Source: Akebia trifoliata
Taxonomy: Eukaryota > Streptophyta > Magnoliopsida > Ranunculales > Lardizabalaceae
Reading direction: 5' to 3'
Assembly (NCBI GenBank): GCA_017979445.1
Contig: CM030717.1
Span: forward strand, 23,981,288 to 24,045,287
Length of the DNA stretch: 64,000 bases
Position 1 is the stretch's first letter. Every line of letters starts with the position of its first letter. The position numbers were made by a program, and so were the translations under genes. The notes beneath the pieces are model-generated. The model was not told where the DNA came from. It did no database searches and saw only the letters and a list, made by a program, of their open reading frames with translations. Positions 33,701 through 43,544 of the stretch are shown here, in pieces.

Positions 33701-35672
33701 TCACTTTTAGATCATCACGTGCACTTATGTCGTCCTTCGTTTTTTCTTTGACTTCAAGAATTGTCGATAAAAGATGGTCAATAATATTCTTCTCAATATG
33801 CATGACATGTAGGTTATGACGAACATTAAATTCCTACCAAAAATATTTATGATGTAATATTAAGTTCTAAATCGTCAACATAAATGTAAATGATCATTAA
33901 TTTATAATTTAAGGAAATTACCTTCCAATATGGCAAATCGAATAGCTTTGATCTTTTATACCATGCTGTTAAATCTTTTGTCTCATCGTCATAATTTTTT
34001 TATTTTTTCCTTTTTGATTTATCGATTTCCATCTTAATACCAGTTACTTTCTTTTCAACTTCTGCACTACTCAACCGTTCAGGACATCTGCTATCCTCTA
34101 CTTTATTATTGAAATGTGCCTTTTGGGTCCTGAATACATGATTAGTAGGAAGGAATCTTTGATGACCCTGATAAGAGTACTTCTTACTACTTTTAAGACG
34201 TTCAGCAAAAGTTCCCTCAACACAAACAAGGCATGCATATAAACCATGTGTTACACAACTTGATAAACTCCCATATGCAGGAAAATCATGAATTGCCCAC
34301 ATCAAGATAGCTTTCAAATTGAAAGTTGTCTTAGATTGAGAATCATATGTTGACACCCCATTAGCCCACAACGCATTCAACTCTACAATCAAAGGTTCTA
34401 AATAGACTTCAATATTCATACTTGGTCCTTTCGTCCCTGGTATTAATAAAGTCAACATTGAGAATTCTCTTTTCATACACAGAAAAGGAGGAAGATTATA
34501 GGGTACTATAATCACAGGCCAACAACTATAAGCACTGCTAAAATGACCAAAAGGATAAAGGCCATCAATTGCAAGCCCTAAACGCACATTGCGCGCTTCC
34601 CTGGCAAAATGTGGCCATGTGACATCTATTGCCCTCCAACTTGATGAACCAACGGGATGCCACATTACACCAGTAGATTCTTTCGATCTAGCATGCCAGG
34701 TCATTTGCTCAGCTATCCATGGTACACTACAAGATAAAATTTTACGATTCATAGTTACGTATCATAAATATCTATTATTTAGTGAGATATTAAACATATT
34801 TGAAACTTGATTATTACTAACCTGTAAAGCCTCTTTAGTCTTGGTGTGAGAGGAAAATATCTTAACACCTATGCAGGGATTCATTTACCTTTTCTTTGTG
34901 CCAAATAATCTGATTTTCATCTAGACACATGACAAATTGGATAATTATTTCTATATTCATTCTCTTTCCAATAAAGGATATAATCATTTGGACACGTGTG
35001 TATCTACTCATAATCCATTCCCAAGTCTTTGATCATTTTCTTCACTTGATAAGATTTATCAGGTAATATGTTTCCATCTGGTAAAAATTTCTTAATCAAT
35101 TCAAGTAGTTCATTAAAATTATTATCTGACCAACCATGCCGTACCTTTAAGTTGTATAACTCAACAATAACTGACAACTTTGTTAATTCCTTTGGACATG
35201 AAGGGTACAATGGTTGTCTTACATTGTCACATAAAGTCTTGTATCGTCTTACTTCATGGTCTTCATGGTCATAAGATTCTACTGAACATAAGCCACACTC
35301 ATCTTCATTTTTTCCCATATCTTCCATAACAACATCCGCATTTCCACCTATTTTTTCAAATGCATCATTAACGAGTTCACCCATTCTTGGATAGTTATCG
35401 TTATGTTAATCAAGAAGGTCATTTACAGAATTTGTTGTTCTTGATTTACTGATTCATATTCTCCATGAATAAACCATACAATATATGTTTGATCAATACC
35501 ATTTATGATCAAATGCTACGAAATCATTTCAATAGAGATTTTTCCCTTTCTATTACGACATTTCGTACATGGACATGAAAATAATGTATCTCTACTAGAA
35601 TTTTTTATAACAAAATCTAAAAATGATTGAACCCCATCAAAGTACTCTGCACTTGTCCTAGGTTTAGTCATC
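30800..35672 (-). pseudogene. CACTA TNP2-like transposase, split by a solo LTR
   Basis: Catalyses CACTA excision and insertion. Segments on the minus strand: Transpos_assoc domain (35672-35440; SAEYFDGVQSFLDF, SCPCTKCRN, HGEYES); N-terminal region (35384-35004; CDNVRQPLYPSCPKELTKLS, LELIKKFLPDG); TNP2 core (34752-34000; VMWHPVGSSSWRAID, NVRLGLAIDGLYPFG, WPVIIVPYNLPPFLCMK, AIHDFPAYGSLS, CLVC); DUF4218 region (33840-32912; HNLHVMHIEKNI, RRICMFFNVLCSKVI, HPEGCIAECYIVEESI); DUF4216 (31310-30800; YYGVVRKIIDLDY, FILASQASQAFYLKDQLRPG). Stops are scattered through it, and a 1.2-kb LTR interrupts it between the last two domains, so it is inactive. Domain order matches CACTA transposases. Confidence 0.88.
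31431..32624. mobile_element. Solo LTR (1194 bp) inside the TNP2 gene
   Basis: Begins TGATGAGTGTC and ends AGTCTCATCA (TG...CA with a short TGATGAG/CTCATCA inverted repeat). It is flanked by a perfect 5-bp duplication ACTAC (31426-31430, 32625-32629). It contains CTATAAATAGAGCC near 31776, a good plus-strand TATA box. There is no internal retroelement sequence, so it is the product of LTR-LTR recombination. The lineage was not determined. Confidence 0.9.
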
Positions 35673-36655
35673 TATGCTTTGCTACTTGATATCATTATTC
35701 TACAAAGTTGAGATAACATATCAGTGTGAATAAGATTCACCTATGACTCAAAAAAGATATATTTTATAAATAAATGCAACTCTTCTACAAGAATACTATA
35801 AGTACTTACAAATATCAAAATTCAAGCATATAACAAACCCAACATTTATAGCATTGAAATGTTGTTCACAGTCTGAAAGAAATTGAAACTAAGTCGAGGT
35901 ACTCCAAACAAATATAAATTACCTACTAGATATTTGGGGTTGTGTGTCCCTATTATATCCACAAAATCAAAAGTGCCTTATGCAATCTTATGATCATACC
36001 TTTGGATGTTTCTCAAGATTAATAAGACATAATGTGGATGGTACAAGGCATGATGCAGATTTATACTTTTACCTAAATGATGAATTTGAGATCAAGAATA
36101 ATCTTCTAAAGGAATTAAAGTGTAAACTAAACACTCCTTCAACCATAAACCAATAAAAAAAATCTAGTAAGCAATTACTTCAGATTGTAAGGTAATCATA
36201 GTATTACGATAATGAATTCCTTAAGTATCGATTGAAGGGATGTCAATGAAAGAATGATCTTCAGTTAGAGTTTCTATCAATAATCCTAATGGAGTCTCCT
36301 AATGAAATTAAGGTTTCAAGACAAGTGTAGGCCCAAAAGGGTGATTGATGTTTAACACAATTTTAAAGAAATAATTAATTTATTGGGTATGTGATGTAAG
36401 ACCATGATGGTTAACTAAATGGAAGGTTTGAGATTAAGAATAGATTACTTAAAGTAAAAACAAAAATAAAAATAAAATCTGTCATTCATCCAGAATACAA
36501 AGAATATCAGATAAATAATTATGTTGAAATTCCAATGTAAATCAGAACTTGAGATAATAGAAAAAACAAAACTGTGTTTAATCACATCTAAAAACCTAAA
36601 TCTTCAATCCAAATCCCTAATACATTCTATATAAAGAAAAGATGGATTAGAGATA
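35673..36655. other. CACTA interior upstream of TNP2
   Basis: A/T-rich and intron-like. I see no domain. The plus frame at 35944-36156 is unsupported. Confidence 0.4.
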
Positions 36656-37212
36656 GTACATAGCCCGAGAGATCGATTGAGTGAGCGACTGAGCAAGAGA
36701 GAGATGAGATCGAGCGAGAACGACTGAGATCAAGCGAACGACTGAGCGAAAGAAACGACCGAGCTAGCAACTGAGCGAGAGAGAGATGAGATTGAGGGAA
36801 AATAACTGAGATCGAGAGAGACGATCGAGTAAGAGAGAGACGAGAGAGCGACTGAGATCAGAGAGACGATCGAGTAAGAGAGACGACTGAGAGATCAATC
36901 GGCCTTAATGTTCTTTTTCTTCGGAATCCTGAAAATTAGAAAACAAAGAACATGAAATCCAAACAAAAGAAAGAGAAGAGAAACCAAAAAAATTGAAACA
37001 TTAGAAGAACAGAAAAGTAGATCTTACACTGGATTAAGCTTCTTGTGAGAGATAGAGCCTTTCAGAGGTCCTCTCATGATGTCTTCGCTTGAAAGTTGAA
37101 ACAGATCGGGAAGAGTTTCAAAGTGAGAAATAGAGAGGAAAGTGATTGAGATCAGAGAGATGATCGAGTGAGAGAGAGAGAGAGACGAGTGAGAGATCAA
37201 TCGGACTTTCAT
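36656..37212 (-). other. Probable CACTA 5' leader / first exon with degenerate GA-rich repeats
   Basis: 36660-36900 and 37140-37205 consist of degenerate GAGCGACTGAGATCGAGAGA-like units (CT-rich on the minus strand), the kind of pyrimidine-rich leader common at plant transcription starts. Between them a short minus frame (37212-37024) contains an ATGAGAGGACC start context. I infer the transposase promoter and leader here, but no TATA box was identified with confidence. Confidence 0.4.
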
Positions 37213-37254
37213 TCCATCTAAATAAACGGATATGGGTCAAATAAAATAGTTTTT

Positions 37255-37346
37255 AAAAATAAAACGGTTTAATACCGTTTTTTAATAAAAAGGGCTTAAT
37301 ACCATTTTACTCTTATGTTCCAATTTTACAATTTTTTGTATTGTAA
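37255..37346. repeat. Proposed CACTA right subterminal repeat and terminus
   Basis: ACGGTTTAATACCGTTTT (37263-37280) and GGGCTTAATACC mirror the AACGGTT motifs at the left end. The proposed terminus is TTTTTTGTATTG followed by TAA (37344-37346), equal to the TAA before the left end at 7345-7347. The terminal CACTA would have mutated to CAATA. Confidence 0.4.
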
Positions 37347-37828
37347 CTACCATAGAACTTTACTTGAAATTGAAAATCAAGACCATTCAAATAACCATCC
37401 CTTCAAGTCAACCTCCACTTGTGCAATCATTCAACACAGTTTCCAGGTGGGCTCACAAATAGGAATACAAGTGGGGAGGAAGTGTAGAATGCTTTGTTAG
37501 AACGTCCAATTGTCTAAAGGAACATAGTAAAGGCACAAAACTTAAGTGCATTATTGAAACCTTACAAAATTCCCAATAGTGGAAGAATTATATATCAAAA
37601 CATACTTGATCAAGCATCTGTAATATTTTGTGTTCGTGTCTCGATGGTGTACTTAATCCTTTGGGATTCTAAGAACAAGTCTGCTCTGCATGTGAGACAA
37701 GACGATACATGTAAGTGCGTTATGGCATAATAGTAATAGCAAATAACAACAGTAATTAACCCTTAAGAACATAATAGGCTAGGCACAAAATTTGGAAATT
37801 CAAAGAAAAAAAAATTCAATGTACGAAC

Positions 37829-38063
37829 CTGATTCAAGGTCAATGTTTCAGTCTTATCGCTGCAAATTGTTGTGGCGGAGCCCATAGTCTCACAGGCTGA
37901 AAGTTCAACCTTTTCACCTGTACCCCAACTATTGTTAAATCAGTATTTGTTGTCCCTAGGATTAACTCAAGTAATAAAAATAAGAAATGGAAAAAAAATT
38001 GAATAAGAAGCCTACCAAAGCTTTGTCAGCTATCATCTTTCGCATCGAGTAGGCAAGGCTATA
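37829..38063 (-). pseudogene. Captured ACA-type Ca2+-ATPase fragment (2 exons)
   Basis: Autoinhibited P2B calcium pump. The upstream exon (38063-38016) reads SLAYSMRKMIADKAL with donor GTAGGC. The downstream exon (37917-37829) begins VKRL, has a 5-nt insertion that shifts the frame, then SACETMGSATTICSDKTETL and LNQ with donor GTTCGT. The YSMRKM / SACETMG / TLTLNQ combination points to the ACA8/ACA9/ACA10 group. The phosphorylation motif DKTGT reads DKTET. It lies between the CACTA right end and the MULE transposase, on the same strand as both. Confidence 0.88.
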
Positions 38064-38229
38064 TCGAAATTTGAAATTTGATGAAAACCATCCATTAGCA
38101 CTGCTACAACCCTTCCATTTCTTGGTCTAAATCCTGTACTTCTTCATTAACTGAAAATAATAAATAAGAAAAAAAACTTACGTCATATTTCAATAGATAT
38201 AAATACGTATTATCTTACAAACATTAATT

Positions 38230-40495
38230 TAATTACCTTCGATACATCCAATCCGCCTTTTGTTTGGATTTTCAAGACAAATCCGCTTGTCATGCCCAAG
38301 TTTTTGACATAATGCACACTTCATTTTTTTCTTCTATTGGGCCAACTCAACACTACTTTTCAATCTACCAACATATTGAACCTTTTCTTTCCCCTTCTCA
38401 TCTTTGTTCCTACCTTTTGTTTGTGAGACATTTGGATCTAAAAGTAACAAATCCATTTGGTCATTACTATTTTTCTCATTTCTATTATCAGATGCATCAA
38501 CTGTAAGTTTTATTTCTCTAATTTTTTAGGATGCTTCATTTTAAGTCATCCAAGAAGATTTTGTATTCCTCCATTGAAGTTCCTGCAATACAAGCCAATC
38601 TAGTAGCCTGTTGACATAAGTAGCTAATTCTCATTGCATCCGACTGTTCATTCTTATTGTCCATTGTATATGAACCCGTGATTCTGAATTTACGATTAGC
38701 TTCTTATCTCCATCTTTCGAGAATATAGTGGGACGGTATAATATCAATGTCATGATGAGAAAAAATCTTTAACAAATGTCGACAAAGTATTCCAAGAAAT
38801 TCAAATGTTTTGCATTCACAGGTACCCTCTTATGTTTTCAAATTAAACTTGACCATGAACTCCTCAGGTATATCATATTTACTTTTCACTACATACAATT
38901 TATATCCATTCTCGATTTTCCGTTCTTCTTCAATTCTAAATTGAATCACTTTGACCCATTCTTGCTTAAATTTCTCAAACACATTCTTGGTGTATGATTT
39001 TGCCGTGTGCTTTAAAAATAACTCACCCTTATTAACACATCGAAAATTATGTTCTGAAATGAAATCTTATTTGCTCTCTGCATCTACATTCCTTTGCAAT
39101 GCTTGCTCATACTTAACAATAAATTCGGTGAGATTTGACCTTGAAGTAACGAACCCATCGAAAAAGGCATTGGTACTTTCACTACTACCGATGGTATTCA
39201 TACCAGCAAAAAACGTTTGATGATTATAGACTGGCACCCACGACTCTCTTATTTTAAATAATTGTTGAAGCCATTCATTGTGTTCTAATATATTTTTCAC
39301 GATCACTGACTTCCATTACTTTTAAAAGTCCTCAATTGTGTATGTCGACCATATACAATTTCTCATTTTACCTTTGAAGTTAGTATCTTGAGAGTATATA
39401 TGAAACAATTTCTCAGCGAACTTCTTCTCGATATACCAAATACAAAGACGATGACGGGTGTTGGGAAATATTTTGGCAATTGCATTCCGCATTGCTAAAT
39501 TTTGGAATGTGATTATAGATATTGGATAACGTCCTCCCATTGCTTCTACCCAGGTCTTCAACAACCATATGAACGTTACCTCTGTCTCATATTATAGAAG
39601 AAAAACCCCCAAATTGTATTGACTGAAAGTGATGATTTACTCCAATAAATGGAATAAACAGCATATTATACTTGTTTGTCCGATAAGTTGTTTCAAATTA
39701 CACCACATCCCCAAAATATTCATATGCCATTCGTGATCAAGAATCAATCCAAAAAAAGTTAACTGTCCTGCATTCGTTATCACATTGTATCGCATAAAAA
39801 ATGTGGATTTTCAGCTTGCTTCTTCTTGAAATAGTTCAATATTGATTGTGCATGACCCCCTTCCAACTTCATGTTTCTAACATTTCTCAAATGATTGTAA
39901 CAATCTCTGTTATCGAAATCAATCGTGTCCCTACCCAAAATTGATTACATTTTCCCAACTGGCATATTTTCTCTATGGAATGCTTCGACTAAATTCTTAA
40001 CTACTTTTATCATGATTTGATTTTACCTCATTTTCATTCTCCTAAGTGGTGTAACTACCTTGTGATTATGGTCATCCTTAAAAATTGATACTTTCCATCT
40101 AGTGGTCTATCTGTTGTTTAAAATACACATAGTTGCGTTACAACCACATTTAACAGTGGAACAACTTCTTTTTTTCTCGATTTCATTTTCTTCTTCTACT
40201 TTCTTTGGTTGAAATTTACCTTCATGTGAGCAAACGTATGTTATTCTAGTCGGTTCATCTGAACCTCGTCATGACTTAGTAGTGGTTCGAATTCAAATCC
40301 AAAATCCTCATAATACTTTTGAGCTTCTTCACTTGAGTCAAACAACATCCCCACATGAGGTACTTTTAGATCTTCAATGTCTTTGTTAGGATTCTGATAA
40401 TCAACATATTTACCACTATCTACTTCGACTATCGACGATTCGATAATGTCATCAATAGGCATTCCCTCATCTTTGTCAACACCAATCTTATCCAT
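38230..40495 (-). pseudogene. FAR1-type Mutator-like transposase (decayed)
   Basis: From 40495: an acidic N-terminus, then the FAR1 DNA-binding start (VPHVGMLFDSSEEAQKYYED), HEGKFQPKK (after 40260) and HNHKVVTPLRRMK. The MULE core follows: FETTYRTNKYNMLFIPFIGV, GRYPISIITFQNLAMRNAIA, FPNTRHRLCIWYIEKKFAEK, then WVPVYNHQTFFAGMNTIGSS and ESTNAFFDG. Next comes a SWIM zinc finger (about 38835-38770; CECKTFEFLGILCRH) and a C-terminal CCHC-like knuckle (38325-38237; CALCQKLGHDKRIC). Multiple stops and frameshifts are present. Of the DDE triad, the first D reads E and the second (usual TDQ) reads TFQ; only E remains. It lies just inside the right TIR, as expected for the element's own gene. Confidence 0.85.
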
Positions 40496-41439
40496 GATAG
40501 ATTGCTACAACTGATAAAAGACCAATAAACTACAAATGATTCAATTTTAACATTTCATTATTTCTTACAATAGTTAGTCGTATATGTTACCTACAAATTC
40601 TTCTAATTCACTATCAATCATAACATAAACTATCTTTAAAGACACCAAGGATCATAAATAACAGCACTTATTTCACTACCAAACATTCATTTACTCAATA
40701 TATCTAACATCCAATTATTTTCCTAAGATTGAGAAAAAATCAAGAGAGTGGAATTCATTTGTTTCTTCACCTATGACTTCTATTTTTTATTTTATTGCAC
40801 TGAAATGTTTATGAATAGAAGTAGCCTCAAGGGTTTAGATTCTTGCCAGACCATTTCATGATTACATTCTTACCAGAAAAGCTAATTGGACAATTTAAAA
40901 AAAATTCATTTGTTGTTCACTTTGGAAGTTTATGATAGTATGTTCGATTTGAGGACATAACTCTGCACTCTTAGTAGAGGAAACAGTGACATGGAATGCT
41001 TTGTTCCCATAGAAAAATAGATTGCTGAAGGTATTCTTATAGAAAAACATGATTTGTATCCTATACATAAGAGATAGAGATGTGTTTGTTAATTGGTAAA
41101 TATTGCTTAGATTTTGCATTTGATTTTGTTATTTGCAGAGGAGGAAGAAATTGAAATGTTGTTGGAAAACTACCTACTAAGGTTTTGTCTTGGGTCAATT
41201 ATAGTTTAGTAAAAATAAAATTCTGTAAAAAAATGGTAGTTTATTGTGTATTTTGAGAACTCATTCGACTAATAGTGGAAGTATGTTAATTCTTTGATTT
41301 TCACTAAATCTTACAATTTCCATTCCTTTAGAGTTTGGGGAATAAGCATGGTCCTGATAAGTATAAATTCTCATTCAACAAAAAAAAATCCAATTATTTT
41401 CCTAACAATCGAGAAAAAATCATGCAATTTGCTACAATT
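40496..41439. other. MULE interior next to the right TIR
   Basis: No gene. Contains outlying copies of the TIR module ATTATTTTCCTAA(G/C)(A/T)(A/T)(C/T)GAGAAAAAATCA at about 40712-40742 and 41388-41420. Confidence 0.5.
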
Positions 41440-42175
41440 TCATAAAGAAATTATACCCAACATTATCTTTCAAGTTCAACAACCCAAAAAAATAATTATT
41501 TTCCTAAGAATCGACAGTGAAAGAAATACCTAAGAATCATTCAAACTCAAGAATGGCAATAGTGCGACGGCGAGAGTATGTGAAGACGGTGATGGAGAGA
41601 ATCATTCAGTCATTCTCTCTGACGAAGGTTCCGAATCTTTTGAACAAACAATGGCAAGATCTACGGTCATTCAAACTGGGTTCTCTTGAGAGAGAGAGAG
41701 AGAGAGGGGATTTTAGAGGGCGAGAGAGTTTCAGTTCTGAGATGGAATGAGAGTTTCAGTTGGCGTCGAAGCTCCTTTTTGGAGAGAGAGTTCGAAGAAG
41801 AAGAGGGTTTTTACAATCAGTTCTGTGTAAGAAGAGGGAGAGAGAGAGAGAGAGAGCGAAGATGGAGTGAGAGTTTCAGTTGGTGTCGAAGCTCCGGAGA
41901 GAGAGTTCGAAGAAGAAGAGGGTTCTGCCTAATCGGTTCTGTGTAAGAAGTAGGAGAGAGAGAGAGCGTTTGTCTGTTTAGGTTATAGGGAGCCTTCGAA
42001 GAAGAGAGGGGTTTGTTTTATGAAAAGTGATTTAAAACAAAAAATTAAGAATTTACTGGGAGCCAGTTGTAATTAAATACGTTTTTCTTTTAAAATCTTA
42101 AAAATCCTGCTGAACCGTCGAATGCGTTTTGATCGAACGATTGGAAAAATTTGGCACGGAACTTGTTAAACTTTA
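41440..42175 (-). repeat. Right MULE-like terminal inverted repeat
   Basis: Inverted counterpart of 3345-4175. The outer 200 bp (41960-42175) match well. The GA-rich middle (41685-41980) has expanded into a roughly 110-bp duplication containing AGTTTCAGTTGG(C/T)GTCGAAGCTCC (about 41750-41830 and 41872-41945). The inner part carries GAATCATTCA and TTCTCTCTGACGAAGGTTCC. Short plus frames over the GA tracts are artefacts. Confidence 0.75.
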
Positions 42176-42192
42176 GGGCCGCTAAACCGTTC

Positions 42193-42194
<2 letters not shown>

Positions 42195-42231
<37 letters not shown>

Positions 42232-42246
42232 CGGGGGGGGGGGGGG
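42195..42246. repeat. (TA)n followed by a G run
   Basis: About 17 TA units (42195-42229), then GGC and a run of roughly 14 G. It separates the MULE right end from the next foldback element. Confidence 0.9.
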
Positions 42247-42645
42247 TTCAAGGGACATATGTAAAAACAATGGCTTTTCAAAATATAGGTTAGAGATTTT
42301 TGATTGAGCTGATTTTTTGTGAGAACGGTCACTATGATGAGAAGATCATCCTCACAAAAAATCAGCTCAATCTGAAACTTCTAAATCCATCAAAAGTGAT
42401 TTAAAAATTATTGACAAAAATTGACAAAAAAATCGACAGTCCACATTCTAAATCACTTTTAATGGGGTTAGAAGTTTTAGATTAGATTGAAATTTTTTTT
42501 TTTCAGATGATCTTCCCATCATAGAGATCATCCTCACAAAAAATCAGCTCAATCCAAAACTTCTAACCCATATTTTGAAAATTTATTAATGTTACATTGT
42601 TTTTACATATGTTTTTTCATATGTCCCTTGATCCTCACCCTATCT
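42247..42645. mobile_element. Foldback MITE copy 7 (distant copy)
   Basis: The outer inverted arms are TTCAAGGGACATATGTAAAAA at left and the complement (TTTTTACATATG...CATATGTCCCTTGA) at right. Two internal hairpins carry the family core GAGCTGATTTTTTGTGA / TCACAAAAAATCAGCTC. TA and TATC repeats flank it. It shares the core of copies 1-6 but has different termini, so it is a related subfamily. Confidence 0.7.
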
Positions 42646-43544
42646 ATCTATCTATCTATATATATATATATATATATATATCTTAAAAATCTAATTAATA
42701 CCATAACTGTCCAAGCCCCCTCTTGCACTTTTTACCTCCCATTTGGACTATAATGTACATATAACATTAAATTACAGCCCAACATAAACTCTCCATAAGC
42801 CAAACCACAGAGTTTCAATGAAACATTTATTTCAATCTCTAACTTTCAGAATGAAAAAAAAAATTGTTTTTTGTCATGCCTTCGATTCTATACCTATTAT
42901 ATAAGAAAAAGTAAGTGAATCAAAATCTAAACATCCACAGAGAACTAAAGATTTAAAATTTTCATCATTTGATGATCAAAAAACTAGCATTTCATAATTA
43001 GTCTTCTATTTACTTCCGAATAACAAAACTTCAAATTTACAATCAAAAGTACAATGCAATTGAAATCACATTGAAATTTTACTAAGTAAAGCAAATAAAT
43101 ATATTCTTGACATCGAGAGGAAAAAAAATTAAATTTAGATTGAAACAAAAGAAAATTGAAATTAAATGTTCTTAATAAATGAGTTGATCATAATTAAAAT
43201 AAGTGTAATAAATCACAAAAAAAGACAAATCAGATCAAACAATCAATAAGTTAAAAAAAAAATCACCGGAAAATGATTCAGAAGACCTGCCTTCCTTCTT
43301 TTTTTCTTTTTCTTATATCTCTCTTTATGGATTCAACTTCTATTTTCATTTGGAGCTAGGAAATTAATCTATTTTTCTTTAGTAACTGAATCAAAATTGA
43401 GATTAAAAATATCAAAATCACAAATCTCCCACCAGTCTCTTATGTGTTTTTCTTTTTAATTAACTAATAAAATCGCATAAGAATTTTAGACATGTTTCCT
43501 CATTGTATGCTTGAATAATTGAAAGAAAAGATTGAGATAGAGAA
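42646..43544. other. Intergenic, A/T-rich
   Basis: (TATC)n and (TA)n at 42642-42680, then A/T-rich DNA with no reading frame or repeat that I recognise. Confidence 0.5.

Larger units (their letters stand above)
7348..37343 (-). mobile_element. CACTA (En/Spm) element carrying captured gene fragments, nested in the MULE-like element
   Basis: The left end is CACTATAACAAATATGGC, a typical CACTA terminus, followed by subterminal repeats. Minus-strand TNP2-like (30800-35672) and TNP1/Transposase_24-like (28936-30666) genes identify the superfamily. The proposed right end is at 37343, where the inverted terminus would read CAATACAAAAAATT (CACTA mutated to CAATA), with TAA on both outer flanks (7345-7347, 37344-37346) matching the 3-bp CACTA duplication. 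ACGGT-type subterminal repeats precede it (37263-37300). Removing the 17.2-kb gypsy insertion and the solo LTR leaves about 11.6 kb. The right boundary is the weak part. H+-ATPase, kinase and isoamylase pieces lie inside it. Confidence 0.6.
3344..42175 (-). mobile_element. Mutator-like composite element (~39 kb) with long inverted ends, heavily nested
   Basis: Sequence near 3345-4175 recurs in inverted orientation at 41440-42175 (for example TTCATAAAACAAACC and AAAACGCAT blocks in the same order). This is the long-TIR structure typical of MULEs. A FAR1-type MULE transposase lies just inside the right end. Between the ends are captured pieces of Listerin, an unrecognised gene and an ACA Ca2+-ATPase, plus a nested CACTA element. 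I could not find a convincing 9-bp target duplication: the left boundary falls inside a foldback copy and the right inside GTTAAACTTTAGGG next to a TA run. The alternative is two separate insertions of the same TIR family in opposite orientation. Confidence 0.55.

Noticed and set aside
37570..37600. CCCAATAGTG near 37580 as the CACTA right terminus
   Set aside because: Its inverted form CACTATTGGG matches the left end only over CACTAT, with no TAA duplication and no subterminal repeats inside it. The 37343 site fits better, though weakly.
42233..42246. G run as a possible G-quadruplex element
   Set aside because: A single homopolymer next to a TA microsatellite, prone to sequencing error, without separate G tracts.
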